Shown here piece by piece: positions 41,086 to 50,038 of a stretch of 64,000 nt of DNA. The notes under the pieces were generated by a model. That model was not told where the DNA came from and did no database searches. It saw nothing but the letters and a program-made list of their open reading frames with translations. This DNA is from Methyloceanibacter caenitepidi (GTDB lineage Bacteria; Pseudomonadota; Alphaproteobacteria; Rhizobiales; Methyloligellaceae), in contig NZ_AP014648.1 in the NCBI RefSeq assembly GCF_000828475.1, positions 1,302,001 to 1,366,000 on the forward strand. The letters are read 5' to 3'. A program made the translations under genes and the position numbers. Position 1 is the stretch's first letter; each line of letters starts with the position of its first letter.

Positions 41086-42081
41086 ATGGGGGGGTTTGCT
41101 AGGGGGTGTGCTGTGCGGTGTCGATTTCTGACCGTGATGGCTGCGAGCTTGTGGCTGAACAATCCGGCTGTTGCGCTAGAGGGGCCCACCGTCGCCGGTC
41201 CCATCGGCGGCAGCGATATGAGCTCCGCAGTCCTGCCTCCTCCCGGCCTTTACGGTGGTCTATTTGCTGCCGCATCCGGCACGCTCGATTTTCACGATGG
41301 CGAGGGGCATACGGTGCCGGCTCTGCGTGACGCCCACCTGCGCAAGCAACAGTTCGGGCCATTCTTCCTGTACGTACCCGACGTAAAGGTACTCGGCGGG
41401 GCTGTCGGCGTTAGCGGGTTTGTTGCAGCCGGGAACCAGTGTGGCAGCCTGTTCATCGGCCAGGACAACGAGTGCGAGCAGGGCCTTGGAGATCCGTACT
41501 TAGAGGTCGACTGGTCGCGTTCGTTTGGATTCGTACGGCCTTCACGCGACCCTGGCGCCTATCCGATTCTGCAAGGGCTTTCTGTCCTGTTTGGTTTCGG
41601 CACGGTTTTTCCGTCCGGAACGTACGACGATGACGATCGCCTGGAACAGGTCTTGAGCATGGGCACCAACATTTGGGACTTTGCCCTGACTGTTGCGCTG
41701 ACCTACACGACCGCACCCATCCTCGCTGAGGGGACCGAGTTCAGCGCCAAGCTTTATTGGAACCAGTATCTCGAAAATCCCGCGAGCCACCATTGGACCG
41801 GCGATGTCATGAATGTCGACTTCGCAATCACAGAGCACATTGGCCGCTTTCAGGTGGGCGTGTCCGGTTTTTACGGCTGGCAAGCTGACGACGACGAGCT
41901 GTTCGGGGTGCCCATTGAGCCCGACGGGCTGCGCGCCACGGCGCTCGTGCTCGGCCCCGTCGTCAAATACGATCTCCCAGAGTATTCGTCCGTGCTGAAG
42001 GCAAAGTTCCAGACTAACGCGATCGCGACAAACGCCACGCCCGCCTGGGTAACTGTCGTTGCCTGGTCCAAGAAGTTCTGA
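41086..42081 (+). CDS. Outer-membrane MetA-pathway/SphA-type transporter
   Basis: A 331-residue predicted beta-barrel of the phenol meta-pathway MetA-like (SphA) group. The signal peptide is VMAASLWLNNPAVALE. The barrel region has SGFVAAGNQCGS, GLGDPYLEVDWSRSF, GLSVLFGFGTVFPSGTYDDD, NIWDFALTVALTYTTAP, GDVMNVDFAITEHIGRFQVG and the ending VTVVAWSKKF. The ATG at 41086 is shown; a GTG at 41113 with AGGGGG upstream gives a tighter signal peptide and may be the true start. Family members are thought to help hydrophobic substrates cross the outer membrane. The next gene is an MFS transporter 4 bases away, so the pair may move one substrate across both membranes. Confidence 0.78.
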   Translation: MGGFARGCAVRCRFLTVMAASLWLNNPAVALEGPTVAGPIGGSDMSSAVLPPPGLYGGLFAAASGTLDFHDGEGHTVPALRDAHLRKQQFGPFFLYVPDVKVLGGAVGVSGFVAAGNQCGSLFIGQDNECEQGLGDPYLEVDWSRSFGFVRPSRDPGAYPILQGLSVLFGFGTVFPSGTYDDDDRLEQVLSMGTNIWDFALTVALTYTTAPILAEGTEFSAKLYWNQYLENPASHHWTGDVMNVDFAITEHIGRFQVGVSGFYGWQADDDELFGVPIEPDGLRATALVLGPVVKYDLPEYSSVLKAKFQTNAIATNATPAWVTVVAWSKKF

Positions 42082-42085
42082 ACGT

Positions 42086-43684
42086 ATGCACCCCCCGTCA
42101 AAGCGTTATGCCGTGTATGCACTCAGCGCTTTCGTCCTGGTGAATGTCTTCGCGTTCGTCGATCGCCAGATCCTTGCCGTGCTGGCGGAGGATATCAAAG
42201 CCGACCTCGGACTTTCCGACGCGGAACTCGGCTTCATTTTTGGAACGGCGATCTCTGTTTTCTATGTGATCTTCAGCATTCCGCTGGCACGACTTGCCGA
42301 TGTATGGACACGCAAGAACGTGTTGGCCGGTTGTGTTGCGGCCTGGAGCGCCATGATCTTCTTGACGGGATGTGCGCGAAGCTTTGTCTCGTTTGCCGTC
42401 TTTCGGGCTGGCGTCGGCGTCGGCGAGGCAGGTTGTTGGCCGGCCCTGATGTCGCTCATCGCGGACTATTTTTCACCTCGCTTGCGTTCTACGGCGATGT
42501 CGATTGCGGCGGCCGGCGTGCCAATCGGAGGCGGCCTTGGACTCCTGCTGGGGGGATACGTCCTTGACGCTTGGCATGGTCTCTATCCCGATCCGGCCAA
42601 CGCCCCCCTCGGACTCAAGGGCTGGCAAGTTGCATTTTTCGTTGTCGCCGTTCCGGGCCCTTTTCTCGCATTATGGCTTTGGTCTCTGAGAGAACCGCAA
42701 CGAGGGCAGAACGAAGGGCTCGTTGAAGCGGTCCCTTCGGGCGCACAGCCGCGCCCCTTTGTGGCAACAATCACAGAGCTCGCAGCGACATTACCAGTCC
42801 TTAGTCTCGTGCCCATGTCGCGCCACGCAGGGGCCGCGCGGAGGATTATCCTAAACCTCGCCATTGCGTTCGCACTAGCAGGGGGCGCCGCAGGTCTGAT
42901 CGCCGTCACGGGCAGCCCAGCCCAATGGATTGCCGTAGCAGTGGGCGTGTACTGCGTGGCGACTTGGCTGCAGAATTTGGCGCTGCGCGATCCGGCAGCA
43001 TTCGCGATGATCGTTAAGTGCCGCACCTTGACGTTCGCGAACCTCGGCGTTGCCGCCTACGTCTTCGTGATTGCGGGCATCGCGGGGTGGTTCGTCCCGT
43101 TTATGATACGAGCATATGACGCGACCGCGGCCGAGGCGGGCGCCATTGTCGGCGTCATTCTTGCCGCCTGCGGCCTATTCGGAAACGTTCTGGGTGGCGC
43201 TCTTGCAGACATTCTCGAAAGGCGTACGGATCGCGCAAAGATCTACGTAATGCTTCTTTCGTTGGCTCTCGCCGCGCCTGCAATCGTCACAATGCTCCAC
43301 GCACAATCCAAGATGGAAGCCTATAGCCTCTTCGGGATATTCTACTTCGCAGCAACACTTTGGTACGGGATCGGCCCGGCGCTCGCCAACTCGCTTGTGA
43401 CGCCACGCGTGCGTGGGATCTCGACAGCGTTCTATCTCATCGTCTTTACCTTGCTGGGCGCTGCGATCGGGCCATATACGATGGGGTTTGTTAGCGACTC
43501 GTATGCGGCGTCGGGAGTTGATGCCGGAGAGGCTTTACGGAAGGGTATTCTTTTAGGGTCGGTTATGCTCGTACCAGCGGGGATTTTGTTGTCGCTGGCT
43601 GCGGTTTTCTTGCCCGCCGATCAGGCCGCGCTGTTGGACAGGGCATCGGGTTTTGGTCCGCGTCAGGCGCGTGTCGCCTGCTGA
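42086..43684 (+). CDS. MFS transporter, Spinster-like
   Basis: Inner-membrane major facilitator protein of 532 residues. It starts at the ATG at 42086, immediately after the previous stop, and has about 12 hydrophobic helices. Signature motifs: NVFAFVDRQILAVLAEDIKA in TM1, the TM2-3 loop SIPLARLADVWTRKNVLAGC, and RAGVGVGEAGCWPALMSLIA with YFSPRLRSTAMS in TM4-5, which is typical of the Spinster/2-acylglycerophosphate-like MFS group. A long cytoplasmic linker lies around residues 195-250. Substrate is unknown; coupling with the upstream outer-membrane protein suggests a shared organic substrate. Confidence 0.88.
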   Translation: MHPPSKRYAVYALSAFVLVNVFAFVDRQILAVLAEDIKADLGLSDAELGFIFGTAISVFYVIFSIPLARLADVWTRKNVLAGCVAAWSAMIFLTGCARSFVSFAVFRAGVGVGEAGCWPALMSLIADYFSPRLRSTAMSIAAAGVPIGGGLGLLLGGYVLDAWHGLYPDPANAPLGLKGWQVAFFVVAVPGPFLALWLWSLREPQRGQNEGLVEAVPSGAQPRPFVATITELAATLPVLSLVPMSRHAGAARRIILNLAIAFALAGGAAGLIAVTGSPAQWIAVAVGVYCVATWLQNLALRDPAAFAMIVKCRTLTFANLGVAAYVFVIAGIAGWFVPFMIRAYDATAAEAGAIVGVILAACGLFGNVLGGALADILERRTDRAKIYVMLLSLALAAPAIVTMLHAQSKMEAYSLFGIFYFAATLWYGIGPALANSLVTPRVRGISTAFYLIVFTLLGAAIGPYTMGFVSDSYAASGVDAGEALRKGILLGSVMLVPAGILLSLAAVFLPADQAALLDRASGFGPRQARVAC

Positions 43685-43727
43685 TGCCGCACTTTTAAGT
43701 CCGCGTCGGATCAGGAACGGACAACGG

Positions 43728-44498
43728 TCAATGTTTCGCTGCTCGAAGCGCGGGCGCCACGGTGAGCGCATGGTCGCACCATGCAAGAGCCTCTCCGACA
43801 GTCGCCGCCGACGGCGCTTCGGGCAGGGCCGGACGCTGGATCATCACGACCGGAATACCGAGGGCCCGCGCCGCGGCGATCTTGCCGTAGCTCGCCTCGC
43901 CCCCGCTGTTCTTGGACACGATAAACTCTATGCCATGCTGCTGCAGAAGAAGACGGTCGCCCGCTTCGCTAAACGGCCCGCGCGCGGTCACATAGACAGC
44001 GTTCGGAACGGTGAGCGGCGGATCGATGGGATCGACGCTGCGAAGGAGATAGGCGTGGTGTGGCGCGCTTTCGAACGGCGCGATGTCCTTGCGGCCGAGA
44101 GCGAGAAACACACGGGCCGGGTGCTGCCCCAAAGTCGCCGCCGCATCGGCGACCGTAGCGACCTCTGTCCATGTATCGCCCGGTACAGCCATCCAAGGCG
44201 GACGTCGTAGCGCCAGAAACAGGACGCCCGTCTCGCGTGCCGCCTGATCTGCGTTTAACGAGATTTGATCCGCGTAAGGGTGGGTCGCATCGATCAGCAT
44301 GCCGATCTTTTCCGCTTCGATGAAGCGGACAAGACCGTCGGCGCCACCGAACCCGCCAATACGTGTCGGTACGCCTTGGGCGCGGGGCGCGGCCGTGCGG
44401 CCGGCCAGTGATAAAATGATCTCAGCGTCACCGCGCGAATCGAGCGCGCCGGCGAGTTGGCGCGCCTCCGTGGTCCCTCCGAGAATGAGGATCTTCAT
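43728..44498 (-). CDS. cobK: Precorrin-6A reductase
   Basis: Cobalamin-synthesis enzyme that reduces (cobalt-)precorrin-6A to dihydroprecorrin-6 with NAD(P)H. The start is the ATG at 44498 (AGGA upstream), giving MKILILGGTTEARQLAGALD, the nucleotide-binding opening of CbiJ/CobK. Further conserved parts: GGFGGADGLVRFIEAEKIGM, LIDATHPYADQISLNA, RVFLALGRKDIAPF and VTARGPFSEAGDRLLLQQHG, then IEFIVSKNSGGEASYGKIAA. Full length (~256 residues). No other cobalamin gene is next to it, so it is separated from the main cob cluster. It converges with the MFS gene. Confidence 0.92.
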   Translation of the reverse strand: MKILILGGTTEARQLAGALDSRGDAEIILSLAGRTAAPRAQGVPTRIGGFGGADGLVRFIEAEKIGMLIDATHPYADQISLNADQAARETGVLFLALRRPPWMAVPGDTWTEVATVADAAATLGQHPARVFLALGRKDIAPFESAPHHAYLLRSVDPIDPPLTVPNAVYVTARGPFSEAGDRLLLQQHGIEFIVSKNSGGEASYGKIAAARALGIPVVMIQRPALPEAPSAATVGEALAWCDHALTVAPALRAAKH

Positions 44499-44577
44499 GT
44501 TCGGTCCTGGTCGGTTTGCGGCGGAGACTGCCCCATCGCAGGGGTGCCTGTCCATTGCCGCTACCGGCCCAGGCCGT

Positions 44578-45015
44578 TCAACTACGTTCGCCGTGGATAA
44601 AGTGCTCCAGTTGCTCGATCACGAATTGCTGGTCGCTGATGACGGAGTTGACCATGTCGCCGATCGATACGATCCCGACGACGCGTCCTCCCTCCAGCAC
44701 GGGCAAGTGCCGAACGCCTCGTTTGGTCATGATCGCCATGCAGTCTTCGACGGTATTGTCGGGCCGGACACAGGCAACGCGCGTCGACATGATGTCGCCG
44801 ACCAATGTGTCCGACGAGGTCCGGCCCAACAGCGCGATCTGGCGCGCGTAGTGCCGCTCCGTGATGATGCCGACGAGCTTCTCCCCTTCCATCACGACCA
44901 GCGACCCGATGTCGTTGTCTGCGAGCATCCGCAGGGCGTCGAACACCTTGGCGTTAGGATGAATGACATGAACATCGTGTCCCTTGATGTCGAGAATGTG
45001 CTTCACCAAAGTCAT
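44578..45015 (-). CDS. CBS-domain protein
   Basis: Small soluble protein made of two CBS repeats, a module that binds adenine nucleotides and senses energy state. The ATG at 45015 (MTLVKHILDIKGHDVHVIHP) is chosen from family length, giving 145 residues; the frame is open to 45108. CBS1 contains AKVFDALRMLADNDIGSLVV with GEKLVGIITERHYARQIA. CBS2 contains TVEDCMAIMTKRGVRHLPVL and GRVVGIVSIGDMVNSVI. Stand-alone proteins of this kind often modulate unknown partners. It is on the same strand as cobK and the DUF2189 gene but with gaps of 79-123 bases. Confidence 0.88.
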   Translation of the reverse strand: MTLVKHILDIKGHDVHVIHPNAKVFDALRMLADNDIGSLVVMEGEKLVGIITERHYARQIALLGRTSSDTLVGDIMSTRVACVRPDNTVEDCMAIMTKRGVRHLPVLEGGRVVGIVSIGDMVNSVISDQQFVIEQLEHFIHGERS

Positions 45016-45138
45016 CCCGCTACCATTTGGCATCGTGGAACCACACGAAGCATGCAATGCCATAAGGCCGTCGTTTGCGGATTTGCTCATATCGAATGTC
45101 CTCGGCAATAAACGGTTGGCGCATCAGAGTTGGCCCGG

Positions 45139-46011
45139 TCAGACCACCACCTTGCGGTACAAGTGCCAGGTTGCATGTCCGAGTACCGGCATCACGACGA
45201 TCAGGCCGATGAAGGCCGGCAGCGATCCGATAGCCAGGCTGACCGCAACGACAAGGCCCCATACCGCCATGGTGACTGGATTCTTGGCCACCGCGCGGAC
45301 AGAGGTGATGACGGCTCTGTAGAGTCCGACATCGCGGTCGAGCAGCATCGGAAATGACACGACACTAATCGTCAGAACCAGCACCGCGAAAAGGAAACCG
45401 ACGCCCATACCGGCGACGATCATCCACCAGCCCTCGGTCGTAGTGAAAACGTCGCTCGCGAAGGCGGCGACGGAAACCGGCGGCTCGGGACCGAGGGTGA
45501 AGTAAAATATGGCGTATGCCGCGGAGAGCCAGAGCGCGAAAATCCCAAGAAGTCCTAGCCCCAACAATACGGCTGCGCCGAACGCCGGCGCGTGAACGAC
45601 ACCGAACGCGTCGCCCCAGCTAATGGCAGTGCCTTTCTCACGGCGGCGGCTCATCTCATATAGGCCCAATCCTGCCACGGGACCGATGAGCACAAACCCG
45701 GACGCGAGCGGAAACAGCAGCGGCAGCGCGTTGTTGCCGACAGTCAGCCAGGCGAGCAGGAGCCCAATCACCGGGTAGACGAGGACGAGGAAGATGACGT
45801 CACTCCGATACGCCTCGAAGTCGTCGATACCTTTTGCTAGGGCGTCACGGACATCGGCGACGCCAATGCGGCGCACCTTCGGTAAGGGGGCGTTGCGCGC
45901 TTTGGCGCTCCCCAGCAGCGCGTGCCCGACCGATTGCATCGAGACCGCGGCATCGGCTACGTGATCCCAAACCCATTCGATCGGATTTCTGATGTGTTGT
46001 GCGTCGGCCAT
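45139..46011 (-). CDS. DUF2189 integral membrane protein
   Basis: 290 residues with about six membrane helices, matching the DUF2189 family found near cytochrome oxidase and stress genes. The ATG at 46011 follows GGGAGGAGCGACG, a strong ribosome binding site, so the ATG at 46026 is rejected. Conserved segments: VRRIGVADVRDALAKGIDDF, SDVIFLVLVYPVIGLLLAWL, FPLASGFVLIGPVAGLGLYE, SRRREKGTAISWGDAFGVV, SFPMLLDRDVGLYRAVITSV and GLIVVMPVLGHATWHLYRKV. The function is not known. Confidence 0.87.
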   Translation of the reverse strand: MADAQHIRNPIEWVWDHVADAAVSMQSVGHALLGSAKARNAPLPKVRRIGVADVRDALAKGIDDFEAYRSDVIFLVLVYPVIGLLLAWLTVGNNALPLLFPLASGFVLIGPVAGLGLYEMSRRREKGTAISWGDAFGVVHAPAFGAAVLLGLGLLGIFALWLSAAYAIFYFTLGPEPPVSVAAFASDVFTTTEGWWMIVAGMGVGFLFAVLVLTISVVSFPMLLDRDVGLYRAVITSVRAVAKNPVTMAVWGLVVAVSLAIGSLPAFIGLIVVMPVLGHATWHLYRKVVV

Positions 46012-46290
46012 CGTCGCTCCTCCCATGAAATTGGTCCGAGCGGGAGCGGATCACCCCCCGATGACTTGCCAGATCGCGTGCCCGCAGGCGAACCGCGTCG
46101 AGATGCGCAATTATACTCCTTTTCCTGCCGCAAGTCGTGCTGCGACGCGGTAGCCGCGCGGCGGTCTCGTATTTCCATGTCTCGGCGACTCGGATAGGGT
46201 CGAATACCCGCCAAGCCACTGTGTTGGCTTTGATTTTTTCTGCGGGCAGCCGATTGGAGACAGCCCGACCGATAAAAAGGAGGAGACGCG

Positions 46291-46530
46291 GTGACGTCTA
46301 ATGCGAACGCCATCATGCAGTACTCGTTCCTGTACGTATTTGCCAACGACGGAACGATTGACGCTCAGGAATTGGCCATGCTCGAAAAACTCGCGCTTGA
46401 GGATGGAACTGTGGACGATCAGGAGCGGGACATGCTCAGCCGGATATTCGCCCGCGTGACCGCGCAGTCCGTATCCCCGGACGTGTGGGATGAGATCTGC
46501 CGTTTCAAAGCGAAGTACCAGATAGCCTAA
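46291..46530 (+). CDS. Small acidic helical protein
   Basis: 79 residues from a GTG at 46291 with an excellent ribosome binding site (AAGGAGGAG). The sequence has two similar acidic motifs: FANDGTIDAQELAMLEKLAL and LEDGTVDDQERDMLSRIFAR. Both resemble the TerB-like helical pattern (D-G-x-hD-x-x-E-x-x-hL). No membrane segment or signal. It is 77 bases before the Sia-like operon on the same strand and may belong to it, but this is not certain. I recognise no named family beyond the TerB resemblance. Confidence 0.65.
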   Translation: MTSNANAIMQYSFLYVFANDGTIDAQELAMLEKLALEDGTVDDQERDMLSRIFARVTAQSVSPDVWDEICRFKAKYQIA

Positions 46531-46607
46531 CGCCCGTGGACAACGGCACACCCTGCAACCCGGGCGAGAATGACGACAACCCTGCCGTGATCTGATACAG
46601 CCTAGCC

Positions 46608-49058
46608 ATGACGTCGAAAGACACTGCCGCTCGCGCCGCCGCCGCGCTGGAACCTTTGCTGATCCCTGGCGCGGACCCCGCCGAGGTGACCGCCGCGATC
46701 GAGAAGGCCTTGATTGAGACGGCAGACGGCGGAAACGCGGATGCCTCGGCGCGAACCGCGCGGCTGCTCTCCGCCTCGCCTGCGGTGCTCTACTCCTTCA
46801 AGGCGCGCGATGACTTTGCGCCCACCTTTGTGAGCGACAATATCGAAGGCCTGTTCGGCTATGCGCCGGCGGATTATCTCGGCAATCCCGGCTTCTGGCG
46901 CGAGCGCGTTCATCCCGACGATCTCGAGCGCCTCGATGCCGATCTCGAGACTCTCTTCGAGACGGGTGAACTGACCGTCGAATACCGCTTCCGTCACAAG
47001 GACGGCACCTATCGCTGGGTGAACGACGAGCAGCACTTGATCTACGACGCACAAGGAGCGCCGAGTGAAGTAGTCGGGTCCTGGAGCGACATCAGCGCCC
47101 GTAAGAGCGCCGAGGCGCGGGAAGACGCGACACAGGCCCGCCTCTCGACACTTCTCGAGGCGGCCCCGGCCGTCATTTACAGTTTCAAGGCGCGCGATGA
47201 CTACGCGCCTACCTTCGTCAGCGAGAATATCAAACGGCTCCTGGGCTATTGCCCGGAGAAATACATGGAGCATGCGGACTTTTGGCGCTCCCACGTCCAC
47301 CCCGACGACCTCGCAGACGTCGAAGCTGAAGGCGCTTTGATTTTCGACAAGGGGCGCCAGGCCACCGAATACCGGTTCCGCAAACGCAATGGCAAGTATA
47401 TCTGGGTCAGCGACGAGCAATATTTGCTACGCGACGAGCACGGTGAACCCGTCGAGATTGTCGGTTCCTGGACCAACATTTCCGCGCGCAAGACGGCCGA
47501 AGAGGCCGAAAATGCGGCGCGCGCCCGTTTCGACCTGATGCTCCACAGCGCTCCGGCCGTGGTCTATAGCTTCAGCGCGACGGGGAGCTTCGCGCCAACA
47601 TTTGTCAGCGGCAACATCAAGCGCGTCTTGGGTTACGAACCCGACGACTATTTGAAACAGGCGGATTTCTGGCGCTCCCACGTCCACCCCGACGACCTCC
47701 CGGCGATCGAGGCCGGTCAATCGGAGCTGTTCGACGTGGGGCGCAGGGTCTCGGAATATCGCTTCCGCAAGGCCGACGGCACCTATTGCTGGGTCAGCGA
47801 CGAGCAGACGCTCATCAAGGACCGCAACGGTGTCCCGCTCGAAGTCATTGGCTCCTGGTCCGAGGTGACGGAGCGCAAGACGGCCGAGCAAGCCGCCCTT
47901 CAGGAGCGCGAGCAACGGCTGACCGACGCCATCGAGACGATCTCGGAAGGATTCTCTCTTTACGACTCCGAGGACCGTCTCGTCCTGGGCAATCAGAAAT
48001 ATGGCGAGCTGTTCGACGCCGGCGACGGACCGCCCGCGCCCGGCACCGCCTTCGAGACGATCCTGCGCGAAGCCGTCGCCCATGGCCTTATCGCCGATGC
48101 CAAGGGGCGTGAGGAAGGCTGGCTCCGCCAGCGCCTCGACGAGCACAGATATCCCGGCGAGCCCATTCTTCAACGCCGGTCGGACGGCCGCTGGCTGCAG
48201 ATCAGCGAGCGCCGCACGGAGACCGGCGGCACGGTGGCCGTCTATAGCGATCTCACCGACATCAAGGAGAGCGAGCGCCGCGCCGCGGCGGCGAACCACC
48301 TCATCCTGCAGAGCCTGCATTATGCCAGCCGTATCCAGTCAGCGGTTCTTCCCGCACGGCGCGAGCTCGAAGCCATCGCGGCGGATCACTTCCTCATTTG
48401 GGAGCCGCGGGACATCGTCGGCGGCGACTTCTTCTGGTTCCAGCCCGTTGAAGACGGCCATGCGATCATGGTCGGCGATTGCACGGGTCACGGCGTGCCT
48501 GGCGCCTTTATGACTCTGATCGCCTGGGGTCTGCTCGATCGCACGGTACGCGATGCGCCCGGCGGCCCGAGCGCCGTGCTGTCCGGCCTGCATCAGGGCG
48601 TGCAGAGTTTGCTCGGCCAGGATGAGCAGCAGGGCGAAACCGACGACGGGCTGGAAGCTGGAGTCTGTTTCGTCGACCTGAGCAAACGACAGATAACATT
48701 CGCCGGTGCCCGCTTCTCTCTGTGGCGGTCAAATCGCGAAGGCGTTATCGAGATCAAAGGCGATCGCGAGGGCCTCGGCTACCGGCGTTATCGGCCAGAC
48801 ACGAGATTCACGAACACCACGTTCGCGTATGGTTCAGGCGACGCGTTCTACCTCACGACCGATGGGCTTATCGAGCAGATCGGGGGACCGCGCGGCCGCG
48901 CCTTCGGCAAACAGCGGTTCCGCGACCTCTTGCATGAACTGCGCGATGCTCCAATGAATGAGCAGGAAGAAAAGCTGCGCGACGCCTTCGAGAAGTTTCA
49001 AGGCGATCAGAGGCGGCGCGACGATCTGACGGTTTTGGGCTTCATCCCTCATGCCTAG
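46608..49058 (+). CDS. SiaA-like PAS sensor with PP2C (SpoIIE) phosphatase domain
   Basis: An 816-residue cytoplasmic sensor phosphatase. Three closely related PAS/PAC units are at about residues 60-165, 185-290 and 305-415; each starts SPAV/APAV-Y-SF and has HPDDL and EYRFR-K-G-Y-WV-DEQ. A fourth, different PAS (AIETISEGFSLYDSEDRLVL) is at about 440-550. The C-terminal SpoIIE domain carries EPRDIVGGDFFWFQ, VGDCTGHGVPGAFMTL, YLTTDGLIEQIGG and RRDDLTVLGF with the metal-binding Asp residues in place. In the Pseudomonas Sia system the phosphatase SiaA dephosphorylates SiaC. Here no membrane segment is present, so the signal is probably cytoplasmic. It heads an operon with genes 9, 11 and 0 bases apart. 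Confidence 0.85.
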   Translation: MTSKDTAARAAAALEPLLIPGADPAEVTAAIEKALIETADGGNADASARTARLLSASPAVLYSFKARDDFAPTFVSDNIEGLFGYAPADYLGNPGFWRERVHPDDLERLDADLETLFETGELTVEYRFRHKDGTYRWVNDEQHLIYDAQGAPSEVVGSWSDISARKSAEAREDATQARLSTLLEAAPAVIYSFKARDDYAPTFVSENIKRLLGYCPEKYMEHADFWRSHVHPDDLADVEAEGALIFDKGRQATEYRFRKRNGKYIWVSDEQYLLRDEHGEPVEIVGSWTNISARKTAEEAENAARARFDLMLHSAPAVVYSFSATGSFAPTFVSGNIKRVLGYEPDDYLKQADFWRSHVHPDDLPAIEAGQSELFDVGRRVSEYRFRKADGTYCWVSDEQTLIKDRNGVPLEVIGSWSEVTERKTAEQAALQEREQRLTDAIETISEGFSLYDSEDRLVLGNQKYGELFDAGDGPPAPGTAFETILREAVAHGLIADAKGREEGWLRQRLDEHRYPGEPILQRRSDGRWLQISERRTETGGTVAVYSDLTDIKESERRAAAANHLILQSLHYASRIQSAVLPARRELEAIAADHFLIWEPRDIVGGDFFWFQPVEDGHAIMVGDCTGHGVPGAFMTLIAWGLLDRTVRDAPGGPSAVLSGLHQGVQSLLGQDEQQGETDDGLEAGVCFVDLSKRQITFAGARFSLWRSNREGVIEIKGDREGLGYRRYRPDTRFTNTTFAYGSGDAFYLTTDGLIEQIGGPRGRAFGKQRFRDLLHELRDAPMNEQEEKLRDAFEKFQGDQRRRDDLTVLGFIPHA

Positions 49059-49067
49059 GAGGCCTCT

Positions 49068-49637
49068 ATGCTAGCCGGCCAGTTGATGGATTTGCGGTCG
49101 ATGCTGCATCAGCAAGGCGTGATCTTCGCCTATAGCGGCTATGTGACGGAACCGGTGTTGTCCGGCGTCGGCGAGGCGCTCAAGCAGAAACTCACCATCG
49201 ACGATGCCGACACCAAGACTTTGCGGAGTGTCTTCGCCGTGTTCGTCGAGCAGATGCAGAACATCATCCGCTACTCTGCCGAAAAGGCGCGGCAGGAACT
49301 CCCACCTGCAGATGAGAAGGGCGCACTCATGGAGATGCGTTACGGCATCCTCACGATCGGGCGCGAGGGCGGCGACTACGTGGTCTGCGCCGGCAATCTT
49401 GTGCGGAAAGCGGACGTTGCGCGGCTTGAGGAACGTCTTGAAAAGATAAGGAATATGAGCAAAAACGACCTGAAGATTCTCTACAAGGAACAGCTTCGCG
49501 CCGAACCCGAGCAAGGCAGCAAGGGGGCCGGTCTCGGTCTCACGGAAATCGCGCGGCGTGCCTCGAAACCCATCGAGTACGACTTCGCCAATGTCGATGG
49601 CGACTACGTCTTCTTTGCCTTGAGAGCGACGATCTGA
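49068..49637 (+). CDS. SiaB-family protein kinase
   Basis: 189 residues with a GHKL-type anti-sigma-factor-like kinase fold. The N-box-like helix is VFVEQMQNIIRYSAEKARQE and the glycine box is QGSKGAGLGLTEIARRASKP. The family phosphorylates its partner SiaC and opposes the SiaA phosphatase. A good Shine-Dalgarno sequence (AGGAGG) precedes the ATG. Lying between the PP2C gene and the SiaC gene it completes a kinase-phosphatase-substrate trio. SiaB assignment rests on order and these motifs. Confidence 0.82.
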   Translation: MLAGQLMDLRSMLHQQGVIFAYSGYVTEPVLSGVGEALKQKLTIDDADTKTLRSVFAVFVEQMQNIIRYSAEKARQELPPADEKGALMEMRYGILTIGREGGDYVVCAGNLVRKADVARLEERLEKIRNMSKNDLKILYKEQLRAEPEQGSKGAGLGLTEIARRASKPIEYDFANVDGDYVFFALRATI

Positions 49638-49648
49638 GGTCCGAATTG

Positions 49649-50038
49649 ATGCGCGATCCTTTGAACATTGAGCAGACCTCCCGCACGCCGGCCGTGGTCT
49701 TCGACTACGCAAATAATCACCTGAAGCTGTCCGGCGAGTCGTATCCGGAGGACGTGACCGAGTTTTACCGGCCGGTCTTCAACGCGCTCGACGACTATCT
49801 CGGTTCGCTGGGCGAGGGCCGTTGCCGTTTCGACTTCGAACTCATCTATCTGAACAGCTCCAGCGCCAAGGCCGTGATGATGCTGATGGACAAGCTCGAG
49901 GATGCCGCCAAGAACGGCGCCGACGTGGATGTCTACTGGTTCTACGACACTAACGACGACACGATGCAGGAGCTGGGCGAGGAATTCGGCGAGGACCTCG
50001 AGAGCGCCGTGTTCCATCTCGAGAAGATGGCCGGCTGA
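49649..50038 (+). CDS. SiaC-family regulatory phosphoprotein
   Basis: 129 residues from the ATG at 49649. The DUF1987/SiaC pattern is present: TPAVVFDYANNHLKLSGESY, PEDVTEFYRPVFNALDDYL, DFELIYLNSSSAKAVMMLMD and VDVYWFYDTNDDTMQELGEE. The Ser/Thr-rich YLNSSSAK stretch is the likely phosphorylation site used by SiaB and cleared by SiaA. In Pseudomonas, unphosphorylated SiaC binds and activates the diguanylate cyclase SiaD. Here the next gene, whose ATG overlaps this stop by one base (TGATG), is a class III nucleotide cyclase, which is then the likely target. Confidence 0.87.
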   Translation: MRDPLNIEQTSRTPAVVFDYANNHLKLSGESYPEDVTEFYRPVFNALDDYLGSLGEGRCRFDFELIYLNSSSAKAVMMLMDKLEDAAKNGADVDVYWFYDTNDDTMQELGEEFGEDLESAVFHLEKMAG

